From: Stercorarius parasiticus
Lineage: Eukaryota > Chordata > Aves > Charadriiformes > Stercorariidae
Assembly (NCBI GenBank): GCA_013396915.1
Contig: VWZL01006771.1
Coordinates: 1,071,379 to 1,135,378 of the forward strand
DNA length: 64,000 nt
Reading direction: 5' to 3'
Part shown: positions 38,631 through 51,317 of the stretch, in pieces
Position numbering within the stretch: position 1 is the stretch's first letter
How the letters are laid out: the number at the start of each line of letters is the position of its first letter
The notes under the pieces: model-generated
Told to the model about the DNA's origin: nothing
Seen by the model: the letters and a program-made list of their open reading frames with translations, nothing else
Database searches by the model: none
Made by a program: the position numbers and the translations under genes

Positions 38631-41600
38631 TTGACACCACCCAACGGCAGCGACTTGCACGTTCTACCTTTTCTTGAGCTTTTCTCCTATTGCTGAAATA
38701 AATGAAGAAAATCATATAAAAAAAAAATATCTTCTGGACTGACTCCTCTCAATCACACTAGCCCAAACATCAGGAGTAAATCCAGGAAAATAAAAATAAT
38801 CAGGCCCCCTATCTGTCTTTCCATACATCCATTGGCTGCATTACAAGTCCCTTTAGATAAGTTTTCATTGGCCATTTTCTTCCTCAGAGCAGAACTGCTA
38901 TCTAAAATATTTACCAAACTTTACTGTGATGATTTGATTAATGTACAAAACCTTTTACATTTTAATGTTTCTCCAAACAGAAAGTAACGTACTAGAAGCA
39001 AGGCCCCCAACATCAGTATAAATCCCAGCTATTTCAGCAACGTTATACAGCTATTTCATGCTTGCTCTGGTGAGACATAAGCAGACTCTGTCCCATTTTG
39101 AATTAAGCAGAAAAACTGTGTTTCAGTGCTACTGTGTGTGATTTATGAGATATAAATAGAAGGTTAGGCAATATTTTGCTTGTTAAATGACATGGGGAGG
39201 AAGAATGATAGAGAAATCAGCCATAAATAAGGTTTTAGAGCAAATTTTGAAGAATGTGAACTGCTTGTCTTGTGCTTGTCTGAAGTTTATCTGTCATTAC
39301 TTCAAATTTGGTGTTGCTCAGTTAACCTGAAGGAAAACAGATTTTTAAGAATTTTGTGAGCACCTAGGAATACCTGACCTTTCCACCTGACGTGGAAAAT
39401 CATGTCGTCTTTGCATATAAAGGTGTTTAATGAAACAGTAAATATTTAGAATGTACCATTTGCTTTTTACATCAGTGTCATTTCAATGTATAATATAGCA
39501 AGACAGTGACACTTTACAGGATTAAGTCTCTTATAAATCATTTTATCTCATCCATTCATTAAAGAGCTGTTCTATCAATGATTGTTTCACATTCACAATG
39601 CATATTTAAAAATAGAAGAGTCCAGACTGTAATGCTGCAGTGATTTGTTATTTTGCAGTGTTTTTAAACCTATTTTACCTGCTTGGTTTTTTTTTTTTAA
39701 CTTTGTCTCAGTACAAGAAAAATAATGCTATGGGTACTCACAAAATATGGCTATTTCCATAAGATACATGAGAGAGAGAGAGTCACAAGAGGGGAACGTC
39801 ATTCTCATAATATTTTGTACTTCATCATAGCACTGTCAGAAGATGCCAACGGAGACTCCAAGTCATTTTAAAGAACCACTTCATTTACAGGGAAGGAGTT
39901 CACTCCTAATTAAGTTGGAAAGCCTCTGGGGCTTTCTCCAGCCTTTGCAATTCTGATTTCCTTGGAGAACTGTTAAATCTAAGAGATCCAGAGATTTCAG
40001 CATGATTAAGGCCCTGTTGACACAGACATTAAAATGGCGCTAGTCAAACTATGCCATAAACCTCACACAAAAAAAATCCCTGTCCACAACAGCTCAGGTA
40101 AACTGAACAAGAAGTCTACCAGTAACGACAGTAATATGGTGTACCTACGAGGCACGAGTGATAACATGGAAAAGAAGAAGAAAAATCTAGGTTTAAGATC
40201 TTGCTTGTCTCCATTAGTACACCTCCTCGATATTCATCTGCTTTAACTGGCTGAGGAACCGGGAAACCTTGATGTAAAGTGAAAGAAAACCCCCAAAGCG
40301 TAGAACAGGGAACTGCAAAATTCCAACTGCGTATGAAAGAGTTACAATTCCCCTATCTTCTAATTTAAAATGTATCTATATGGCAAGAATGTAATCTGGT
40401 GCCACCAGACTGATGTGGTATAGCTACATGGAGGTTCTCAAACCCTGTAAATAAAACTGACATTTCCACAGAAAGCTAAATTCCCTGATTTGGTTCACTG
40501 GAAAACTCCACAAACTGTATCAGTACAGCAGGCGGAAGAGAACGAAGGAAGATGGCGTGGTACTTATTTACAGTTATAATAATAATAATAAAAGAACATA
40601 CATACAACTAGAAGATGAGAATCGAATGACCTGAATTCCACTTAAGCCCCTATATTAGCTCATTCTGAGCTAAGCTGATTATTACTAACATAAAAACATA
40701 GCAGTGCGTTGTCCGTATAGACGCACTCCAACAGAGAAGGCAAGGAAATATCCACCCTCAGTTGTGGTTCTGACTTGATTCTCCCCTGTTATTGAATACC
40801 CATCTGAAGGTCTAGATTGATAAGAAGTTGTCAGTCAAGACAAAGCAGGAGACACAGGGACTCCAGCAAAATTGGGGTCTTGTAAATTTGGGTCAAAGAG
40901 AGCAAGCTGTACCGAAAAGCTGCAGTGGAGCAGGGAACTAATTTTATGTCATTCTGAATAATGGGATGTATCACAGCCATTGAATTATCCTTCTCTTCCC
41001 ATAAATGGGAATTGCTAGTACAAGTGTAAAGCCTTTTTGGCACTAAAGTGGTCCAGGCATCAAGTAAGACATGTCATTAACAAATGTAGGGTATTTTAGT
41101 GAAGTGTGGTGTGATGGACCCTGTGACAAAAGATGAGCAAAGTCTTCTGAAATATAATGCAGGGACACATTAGTCACATGGAGGCAACACAAACCAAAGA
41201 ACAGACTGTCAAGAAATCCGAGTTGATTTCCTTCTGGATGTTGTGAATTTGGTGGTCATCAGTTTTGGCTAGCTGTGGACCTGGCATGCTGGTACTCTCA
41301 CCCCAGAAAAGGTATTTCTCAGGTAATAATCTACCAAGCGGCCAGACCCAGTGCTGCTGCGGCTGCACTTCTTGTACAGTTTGAACTGGCTCCATTTTTA
41401 TGTTATAATAAAGCAACTGCCTTCTATTATTCTAAAATTATGTTGCTGCTGAGCTTTTTGCAAGACAGGACTGAGACTGCAGTAGCAGGTCACTGCCATG
41501 GAAAGAAGGGATCTGAGGAATCACACAGAAGAATCAGAAGAGAGGGCATTTGAAGTGAACACAAAGAGAGAAAACCAAAATGAATAAAATTGGAGACCTT

Positions 41601-44486
41601 CAAACAGAAACAAACGTCAGAGGCAAAGGAAAATAAAAGAAAGCAAACTCAGTTTGTTTAGCAACCAAGACTAATTCCCCTTCCTGTTAGAAAAGACCTT
41701 CATAGATCAAAGTATTAGTGTGCTCTGAATTCCACTTGGGCAACCAGCGATATCCTGATTAGATTTGTATTTAAACAGAATTCTCATACATTTCAATTAT
41801 TAGAATCATTGGAGCCAAGTGCTCTTTCAAGTTAGACCTAAATTATCTGTTCTCTAACAGAAAGTGAAAAGGCATACAATATTGATACCAAACATTGTTC
41901 TGTAGAGCCATATATACTTTTAGCAGTGATGAGCATAAATAGCAGCATTCTGTATTCATACAGTTCCACTGGTAAGCCGAAAACTTACTACAGCAAAAAA
42001 AAAAAAAGGCAAGCACAGTCTTGGGTTTTAATTGCTTTAATATTCAAAGGATAATCTTTCAGCCTAGTTTTCAAAATTGTTCTTCAGAATAATTACTTCT
42101 GTGTACTCATAAAGAAAAAAAAAAAGAAAAGATACTACAAAAGGTACTCATTTTCATGTGTCGGGCTAGGCACCTTCTAAAAAGAAGACGGCATGCCATT
42201 TCGGGGTGCAAAGCCAGATTGACCCCAAACCAGGAGTCTCCTTCAATAATCATTTGTGATCAATTGATTTGCACATCTGAATATCCCTAGTAGTGAATAG
42301 GAATCTAAACATATAATGAAACAGCCCTGGAAGATAAGCATATTCACTGCTACTGAAAAACAGCTTAGTGTGTAGTACCACCCAAACACAACAGAGAGGC
42401 CCCGGAGGTATCTCTATGAGAGGTCTGGGCATCAGAGGGAATTCTAGCTGTTACTTAAATGCGCAAGAGCATATATAGGGACAAAACATTCATTGTTCAC
42501 TTAAAACTCACCAAAACATGAATTCTGTAAATAACTGCTTCTTAGCCCTAACACCTACATCTTAAATCTAGGATTAAAAAAATGACAAAGGCCCTTATAT
42601 TTTTTTTTTTTGTAATGTGGTTCCTTTTTTAGGAGAACATCACCACTACTTAAAAATTATGATTTGCTAATCTCCTGCCTTGGTTTTCTTACAGTACTGT
42701 ATGAGGTTTAACATCTCAGCTTTTATTTGCTGCTATTCAGTAGACCCTAGGGGTCGTGCTGCCTGTAAAATTATGGAGTGCGTGCAGGATAACGGGGAGA
42801 ATTCATCAACACAGGAGATTTTTCAGTGAATAACCTTCCAGAGTCAGAGAACCACCTCCCAAAATTTTACTGCTAAAAGAGAGGACTCCAAATCACAAGA
42901 CAGCAAAATAAGTTTCCTCAGTGCTTGTTCCTATCGTGGACCTTTGACCACTTGGTGACTGCTCCCATCCTCCCTACTCTGCCGCTGAAAGCGGCCTCTT
43001 TGCCCTCGCTGTGTTTTCTCACAGGTTCCTTCCATGGCATCTGCACAACATCTTACTTCTACTCCCAGATATTTTCCTTATTATAGCAGTTTTCCTCAAA
43101 GAATGACACTGTCTATCTCATCTGCAAGAAACAACTGAAAGCAAAAATGTTTAAAAATGTCATGGTCACCTAGATATATCCTTCTCACATATTTCTCTCA
43201 ATATCCTCTGTGAATCCCAGTTTCTGTATTGTACTAAACGCAGTTATCTGGGCAAGAGATAAGTTTTTTTTCTTATCTTACAAAAGAACGGATACATCTT
43301 TGAAACCCTAAAAATAATAATACACTATAATAATAATTAAAGAACAAAGACTGCTTGTAACTCTTCCCTTATCCCAATGAAATTACAAGTGAAACAAACC
43401 TAGTATTTCTCTCTAACACAACACCAACAATGTATCTGAATTATGGTTTTCTCTTGTTCGATAGTTTAAATAATTTTAGAAAAACGTACATGTGCTGTTT
43501 CCACTGAATAATTTCTCCAGAAGGTAGGATGACCCTAGTCACATTCGCACTTCTCTTTGACAGAAAAATAAACAAAAAATTGTAGTACGAATTTACCAGT
43601 CAGGTTCAGGTCTTATTTTAAGTAAGTAAAATATCTGTGCTGGAAAATTCAGATGTAATTCATATGTACAGTGGACAAAAAAGCATTTGTCTGAAAAGCA
43701 TATAAAAGTTTAAAAGTGGCATAAAAATGCCAGATCTTGCCAATCTGTCCCATTTTCTGTCTCTGGAAATTAGAGTTTTATTTTTTTTAAGGGCTAGTGC
43801 ATTTTACTAGCTCATGTGCTTAAGTGACGCTGGTTTTAGCTATCAGTTTAGATATTTATACCACACTGGACTGTGTGTCCTCTTGGGATCCTGTCAAAGC
43901 TGGTATAAGTGTCTGTTACCCACTTCTGCCTCACCAGGTAAAATTCCAGAGTCAGGACCTCACTTTGGTTTTCATCAATGAGAAGGAGAAACACCAAAGG
44001 ACCTTCCATTGCTAGAGAGAAACAGGGTCATCTTCCTCATTAGCAGTAATAACAGCTCAAGATGGATGTAGAGCAGCACCTGTGCAGAAGCGCAGCCCTG
44101 ACAAGCCCAGATGCAAATTGTTTTGTATTATCCAAAGCCCTTGTGCACAGTACTTCTCCCTTCTAACCCTTCCGTACCAAACAGCAACTCTTTAAAGGGA
44201 TGCCAGCAGCCTTCCTCCCATCCCTGCGGCAATATTCAGCCTTCACGCCGAGGCACTTTCTGGGGTGTCAGTAGGTGCAGCTGTCCCTGTTTGCGTGGTC
44301 CCAAAACTCAGGTCTGCATAAGACTCTACTTCTCATAAGCGCTGGTGGGTCTGCCAGCCTGCAGCCACCCAATTCAGGAGATGGCCACGTTTAGCTAACG
44401 AGCTGTGGGAACGACAAAGAGCAGGAACTGCCTCTACCGAAACCATGAAGAAAGCAGCGAGACACTGTTCTAAGTAGGAGCTCTAG

Positions 44487-44545
44487 GATATTTATTTATT
44501 TTTTTTTATAATATAAATATTTTTTATAATGTAAATATATAATGG
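44487..44545. repeat. AT-rich near-duplicate
   Basis: TTTTTTATAATATAAATATT is followed at once by TTTTTATAATGTAAATATAT, two nearly identical units of about 20 bases. Confidence 0.6.
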
Positions 44546-45560
44546 GAAGATGAAAAAAAAAAACCCAATTTGCCAATTCTGAACATTTTAATCACTACAG
44601 TAGAAATCACAGCCTAAGTCAAGCCATTTTACCTGCCCCTGGTATTTAGTTCTCTCTCACATGACAGCTACTGTGCCATCCTCTGCAATAATCTCTGTAG
44701 GACAGGAAGAAAAACAAACACCCACCTTCCATTTCAAACTATTTTTAGTAGGGTGTATGAATCATCTTTGTCAACATAACCCAGAGGATATTGAAAGCCT
44801 TTAGAAAAACTAACTCAGGTTACTCTTCCCATCACATCATTAAGCATGTCTAGAATTCTTTAAATCATGCTCTGTCAAACGTGGGCTCTTTTGGGGGAAA
44901 ATGTTGTTAAGCTTCTTAACCATGTTCCTCAAATAAGAAGAGATCTGATTTTTCATATTTTTTGCATATTGTGAAATATGCACAAGCAATCTTTAGGCTC
45001 CCTGTTTGGTATCTTCATACAATTCAGTAAACAGCAACAGATGCAACACATATATGCTTTAAAATAGCTTTAGTGATGCCAGAGGATGATTTTTGTATGG
45101 ATCTACATGCTTTGCTTTTTCCCCAGCTATGTTAAAACAGCAGCAGTGGGTAGTAGCAGGCAGTTGTGTTGTATACATTATGTTATGCTATATGTATAAA
45201 ATATTATATATTAATATTATCTACTTCCCTCCTTTAAAGTCTTCTTTACCAGTAAAAAGACGCAATATCATCCTAACTGGACATCGAGTAACTCATCACT
45301 GCAATGAAGGCAGTCTGCTTCTCTCTTGCTTTAGACCATCTTCTGACTCAGACAGTCTCCTCTTGTTGGTTTACACTTAATTTTCCTCATTATCTTTTCA
45401 ACCATAAAAAGATGATAACTTGTTACTTAAATTAACACTCAGGACACAACCAAATGCTCCCTGCAGACAAAAAATGCTATAGGTTAAGATATTTTCATTC
45501 TGTCTTTGCCTGTGGAAAAAAAAGAAAGACAAAGCCAGACCACACTGTACAGACATTTCT

Positions 45561-45580
45561 CCTTTGCCCTAGGGCAAAGG
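45561..45580. repeat. Perfect 20-bp palindrome
   Basis: CCTTTGCCCTAGGGCAAAGG equals its own reverse complement with no spacer. Flanking bases do not extend it. Its right half with the next bases partly resembles a direct-repeat-1 nuclear-receptor site. Confidence 0.95.
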
Positions 45581-46119
45581 CACCTGGGCTACTGAGCAAG
45601 TAAATCTTCCCTCACAGATGACCAACTCTCGAGTTGTCGTCCTTGGTGTTTGCTCCTTGAGCTAGTTTAACTGTTTTTTAGCTCCTGCCTGAGGATATAC
45701 CTATTCCTGCCTCACATCATCTTCCAAGAAAGAGTCCAATAGATAGAAAGAAAACTCAAGAGGAGAGGGGAAAACCAGTTTGAGTTTCTTGAGGTCTACC
45801 AGCAGAGCACACATTGAAGCAGGGTGCAGGTGGAGGGAAGGCTACCAGGAGGGAACCTCTTCCCTTCGGAAAGCTGGGAAAGGTATTAAAATAATAAAAA
45901 TGCAGTTTTCCAAGCTTGAGTCTCAGTGGTTCATTCTCCAGAAAGAAAGCATGTAAAATACCCAGAATACTGAAGGAAGACGAAAAATCCTTTTACTAAT
46001 CTGTCTTCATTTAGCCCAAAGCTGTAAAATGATATTTCCCTAACATAATCCTCTAGTTTCTGTCAGTCGAAGATTTTGCATTTTCCTGAATTGGAAGTTG
46101 TATCCAGACCATTGCATTT

Positions 46120-46370
46120 AATAACCTTTGATGCATCTTTCTGTCTAGAATTTGTCTAATTATTTCTTAAGCCTCTTTAAACATGTGGTATCCAAAACAT
46201 CTTGTAGCAATGAAGTCCTCAATTTATTTTGCATTAGGAAGAAAAAGAGCTTCGCTGCTCCCTGGAAATTTCAGAATGCCCCTCCTCCTCATCCTGTGGT
46301 AACAGGGGATGATCATCTTCTCTCTGCATCCTTTGGATCATTCATAATTTTGTACACCTTTTTACATCTT
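46120..46370 (-). mobile_element. Ancient CR1 LINE fragment, antisense
   Basis: Read on the + strand, the order of phrases is that of the complement of an old amniote CR1: GAATTTGTCTAATTATTTCT, TTAAGCCTCTTTAAAC, GGTATCCAAAACATCTTGTA, GCAATGAAGTCCTCAATTTA, and farther on CATTCATAATTTTGTACACC. These match the 'gaatttgtctaat... ccacaacatcctgtggcaatgagttcc... ccattcatgattttatagacc' wording common in turtle, crocodile and bird genomes. The copy is much older than the CR1 pieces at 17123 and 33607. Both ends are uncertain and it may run to about 46560. Confidence 0.6.
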
Positions 46371-46914
46371 TGTTGTTTCTAGTATTATGCACACCATGGG
46401 ACTCCTTTTCCCCCACGGTGGAGAGATTTGGTGCATTCAGTCTCTGCTTGTAGAGAAACGGTTCAATTCCTCCACTCAGGCTGTCACCTTCTCTGCAGCT
46501 CTTCCAGTTCCATCACATCCCACTGGAGACAGGGTAACGAGACCCTCACATCGCATACGAAACACAGGAACATCACAAGTTAGAGGCTGGAAGGCATCTT
46601 CTCTTCTGTTCCGTTCCTTTTCTGGTAACTCCTTTTTGTTTGATGAAGCTGCATTTTCACAAGCTTCTGGGCTGCGTGCCAGTGTGATGCAAGATGACTT
46701 GAGGCTTTCAGTGTTATTTTTCTAGACCCCGACTTCTCCGCAGTCAGCTGTCCTGCGGGATGGCTTCCCAGGAGAGAAATGAATTGGCCATGACTGAAGA
46801 GTCACCGCTACCTGTGTACAAGACACCCTGCTATAGATCTCATCTCAAAGCAAGTGTTGCTGTTCTGGAAAGGTCCCTCTGGGAGAAAGCAGGTCCACAC
46901 CATGGCTGAGCGCA

Positions 46915-47110
46915 TGCAATATTCTAATGTAATTAGAAAACAGCTGTGAAGGAACAGTCAATTGTTTTTTGGCAGTCACGGCCAATTTTGCACCAATGCA
47001 AATGATGAATCAAATCCTGCAAGTTCACAATATCTGCTGCGAGTGTAATGGCAGAAGCCACGCTAATGATTTTAAATCTTGTTTATACCATTTTTGGCTG
47101 ATGGAGTAGT
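46915..47110. promoter_or_regulatory. Candidate enhancer: homeodomain, E-box, POU and CArG words
   Basis: Within 190 bases: TAATTA at 46930-46935, E-box CAGCTG at 46941-46946, CAATTG at 46959-46964, a perfect POU octamer ATGCAAAT at 46996-47003, TAATGAT at 47064-47070, and a perfect CArG box CCATTTTTGG at 47088-47097. No credible open frame or repeat is present. This is the densest factor-word cluster seen. Confidence 0.38.
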
Positions 47111-47619
47111 CCCTCGTCCCCCAGACGCCTCCAGCGTGAAGGAATTCCCACACACTGCACCATAACACCTATTGGGAAGGGGAGAGGAGAGCCAATGGGT
47201 TGGGTATGGAAATAGGGTAGCCACCTTTCAGCCACAGACTAAACACAGTACATTCTTCTCCCTTTCCAAAGCAGGATCCATGCCGTTGAGCCATGCATTA
47301 CTCAGCCTCACCAAATAAACATAAAACTGGCGAGAGAGAATAACACAAAGTACCCAGTTACTACCAGGCTGCTCCTGGACTATCAAACCCGGCCACCCAC
47401 TATGTATTAACGCATCAGAAATATTCATCCAGGTGAACAGCGTTATTCCTTTAAACATGTTCCTCATACCAATTCCTTTAACAAACATCTATCTCTGTTA
47501 AGGCTACCAAATATCAGCCTGTGAACTATCATCTACTCCTAAAATGCGTGCAACTTTACTGTCTGAATGATGATAATAATCTCTAGGGCCACATTCTCTT
47601 GCTGAGGCCCCCCACAAGA

Positions 47620-48010
47620 TCTTTCAAAATTATTGCATGTGTCAGCTGGGATTGGAAGCGCTTCTTAGGAGGAGAACTGTTAAAAACATATTTTTGCATT
47701 TGTAGCAGTGCCTGTTAACATGAAAAGATGCAACACAGTTGGCAATATGTTCGCATAAGTGCAAACTTTGAGACAAAGATGTTAGAAACAACATTTGAAA
47801 GTGGCCCTTTGCCCTTTTTGTTCTGGCCTGAAAATAGCTGCATGTCAGTCTTTAGAAGGCAGTATTTTCGGCCAGAGAGTCAATAATTTTAATAGAATTA
47901 GCATGGGACAGAAATGCCATCCAAAAATGGATTTGTGTTTAATCTGGTAATCTGATCCCATATGGCACTTTAAAGAGTGGGAGGAATTAGTGTTTGCTGC
48001 TTAAAGAAAT
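47620..48010. promoter_or_regulatory. Candidate enhancer with second CArG box
   Basis: Repeat-free block following the previous element, with TAATTTTAATAGAATTAGC near 47883-47902 (homeodomain type) and a perfect CArG box CCAAAAATGG at 47921-47930, which is the exact complement of the CArG box at 47088. No open frame is credible. Confidence 0.3.
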
Positions 48011-51000
48011 TACCCAGAAAATGACTGCTGAAGACAGACCAAATAGTACCTCATCAGCATTCAGCGTGAAAAAGACAAACAGCACAGGAACAAGAGAAGT
48101 TAAAAGGTGAGCCAGCAAAGAAAGCCAAAATTTGCTCCTGCATGGCTGGGGAAGGGATAACAATCAGATGATAAAGGCAACCTCACAAAGTACCGGGTAT
48201 AAATAAAGAGGAATTAGAATATATTGCACAGAAGGGCAGAAGGCAGTTTAAAAGCTGAACCTAACAATAAGCCAAGCTCCGTCCTTAAATACCCATTCAC
48301 CTTCTCCACAGTTCTGAGGAGGTGTTAAGAATGTATCAGAAAGCACAGTTTGGTCCCATATTTATCTCTAATCATCCTGATAAGGGAAGCAAAGGTCTCA
48401 GACACAAGGCTCATAATGACTGTCTTGGTCCTGACAGTTGACCGTGCTTCAGGTCACAGTTTCAGGGACACTTTTCTGGGAGGCAAAACGGGCCAACGTG
48501 GTTCGTTCTTCCTGCCCTCATCCCTCAGTCCTGCTTATCCAAGTCTGTGCAGCCTTGTGGCGAAATAGATTCAGAAACTCAACTCACAACTAATCCTGTT
48601 AAAGAACTAAAAGAAAGGACCCAGCACATTTTTAATTCAGCTGAGGTCAACCAGTTCATCTGTAGCTCTGCAAAAAGTGGCAATGGCACAACTGAGGAGC
48701 CACCCCTGGAGTGAGCAGTTGGAGATAAATGCAATAAACAGATGGAGCTGAAGAGAAGAGCGGGAACGGCTCACGCTGCCTTTCATGCCAAGAGTGATGT
48801 CCACAGAAACACAGCCTCAGAGCTCCCAGTTTGTGCTGTCTCTGGAAGTGTGTTAATATCTGCACAAACACAGTAAATATGGCCTTTGTGCTAAAAAAAA
48901 ATAATAATGACCAGAGAGAAGAAAAATAGCTGCGGGATGAGATGTGACAAATATCTAAAGTACTTCAGCTTCCGGTCAGGAAGCTCAATAATTTAATGAT
49001 GCCTTTTCTGTGTTCTCCTTCTATCAGGATGTTCAGCTTCCCTGACCCACCCCACTCTGGAAAACCTCCTTTGGTGACATCAAACTTTCACTTGGCCCAC
49101 GCCCCAAAATCCTACAGGTATGAGGAGCCCTTCTCTTTCACTGAAATGATGGAAGCTGAAGGGCATCAAAACAACGGCCAGTGAAGTTGTAGCTGAACCA
49201 AAGCAGGGTTTGCGGGTTGCAAATCTATTTTGCAATCTTGTAACTTGACATAGACATGTAGCACAGGTTAAAAAACAAAGAAAAGCATTTTCCCCCTTGC
49301 CACCTCCCGGGAAAGGAAAGCATTTAGCAGAACAAAGCGCTCGTTGTAAAATGAAATAAGATGTGACTGTTCCCATATGGAGATTATACAAAATACACCC
49401 CTAAAGAATTATTCTGTTGCTTACTACTGGGGTAAGAATACGGGATTTATCTGTAAAAGCAGCTCAGACCAGGGCAGTGCAGTGGCTAATGAAACCCATG
49501 CCAATGTGTGTCCAAATCCTTTCCTTTGTGTGACCAGTTCAAGCACACCAATTTGTGACAGAGCTACGAAATGAAAAATCACAGCCCAGTGCACAGAGAT
49601 AATATAGACAATAACTAAGCTTTTGCTGCGTGCTTATGCACACATGCAACACCCAGCATTCAGCTCAGGCAGAGCTTGGCTGGCTCACCAAAGCCAACAG
49701 CCCTGAGATAAAAAGTCCAAATTAGGGGGAGAAAGAAAAATATAAATAAAAGCCTCTCAGATGCAGTCTACAAACACAACAAAACACAATACTTTTTGAC
49801 TATTGTTCTGAATGGGTAGAAACCCTGGGTCCTGCACAAATATCCAATGGCAGAATTAGTGCTACTGTATTATGTCCTTAATGGATATACACTTTCCTCT
49901 TAATGCTCCCTTTACTGCCACCCATCTCCTTTCCTTCCTTTAAAACTGTATAAGGATGTCCAAAGCCCCTGGAAAATGTACTCTGAGAAACAAAATTAGA
50001 GTCACACATTTGCCGAGAAAAACATCTTTTGTTTTATTTAGGTGGCAACTGAGGCAAAGGGAGGACAATATTCATTTTTCTTCCAAAAAAATTAAAAATT
50101 CTTGTGAGATTCCCTAAAATTAAATATAGCTTAAGCATCCATAGGAACATGCCTGAGGTAAAAAACAAACCACCTAAACTGTACTAATATCATAGTTAGC
50201 TCTTCTTATGCTTATCCTCATTTACCAGCCTGGTTTCCACAGCCAGTGGCTAGTCTGGTTGTCAGAGCAGCAGTGACCAGCTCTCCACGTTATGTTAGAA
50301 TGGATTACCACTCTGTTTAACATTTTTAAAACCTCTTTGATGATTAAAAAAAGCCCCAAACATTTATGAGAACAGAGCAGTGTTTACTCACCAATGGTGT
50401 AGAGCATGTCAAGGGGACAAATACAATAAAGGTGTATACGCCTGTTTCTCCTTACCTAACCCTCCACACAGTTTTCTACCTGCAAGACGCAAAACCGCAG
50501 CATGCTCTCAGGGCCTCTTTCAGCAAGGACTGACCACTGCTGGCAGCTCCGTAAGCTCCCAGCCTTGTGCCATCACCCAGCCATTTATGTGGTTTAGGGT
50601 TTATGCAATTATAGGTTCAGATTGGAAAGATTACAATTTTCCAGGCTAGATAGAGCCAGGCTAGAGGGCTTCCCCAATTAATAACAACCCTGTTGTTATC
50701 ACCAGTGATCAAGCACCAGGCCGTGCTTGATTTCCCTTGTTCCATTTTCCATTTCCCTCCTCTAAAGGCTCTGTTTAACTCTTTACAGAAAACCATCATA
50801 TAGGTGAACTGAGGTGACATAAAAGCAATTTCCCTACATTCACCTTCTTTGTGCTCTGGTCAGCCAGGATTTCCTTATTTCACCCAAGAGAAAGGTGAAG
50901 AACGTGTTCCTAAAACCAGCATTTTATTTGCCCAGAGCGTAGCAGTTCGTGCCACTATTGGCACGTCTAGCTCACTAACAGCACAGTGGTTGCTTCCCAT

Positions 51001-51260
51001 CAGCTTTTACAAAAAAGTATTTATTGACAGGTCAGAAAGCAAAAATGGCAGATTCACTGTACTATAACAATCGTACCCGTAATCCTTTACTAAACCTACC
51101 CCAGAAGTGCCCTTCAGATTCTGCAGTGTGATTAAGATGAGGGTGTCAGTAAATGATGCTTTTTTATTTCAGGATTTGGCTAAAATAAAGAAGATCCCTT
51201 GTCTTTTTGACTGCTATATTATTTTCTTTACGGTGTACCCCTTGTTTGTGTTGTTTCCAG
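48011..51260. other. Gene-free stretch
   Basis: No supported gene, transposon or array. Short frames overlap on both strands. Confidence 0.5.
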
Positions 51261-51317
51261 ATTCAGGAGTAACCAGATTTTCCTTATGGGCACACACTAC
51301 AGCGCATCCTGCAGCAG
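51261..51317 (+). other. Candidate 57-nt exon with good splice sites
   Basis: An acceptor TTGTTTGTGTTGTTTCCAG ends at 51260 and a donor CAG/GTATAA starts at 51318. The 57 enclosed bases are a multiple of three and open in two of three frames. No peptide match is recognised, and single good splice pairs do occur by chance over 64 kb. Confidence 0.2.

Larger units (their letters stand above)
38631..46119. other. Long gene-free AT-rich stretch
   Basis: No supported gene. Small simple repeats include (GA)n near 39770-39781, (ATA)n at about 40576-40591, A-runs near 41993-42007 and 42115-42130, and an AT-rich near-duplicate at 44490-44540. Otherwise nothing recognisable. Confidence 0.5.

Noticed and set aside
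46930..46990. Possible NFI site (TTGGC ... GCCAA) at about 46970-46986
   Set aside because: The spacer is seven bases, whereas NFI normally needs five.
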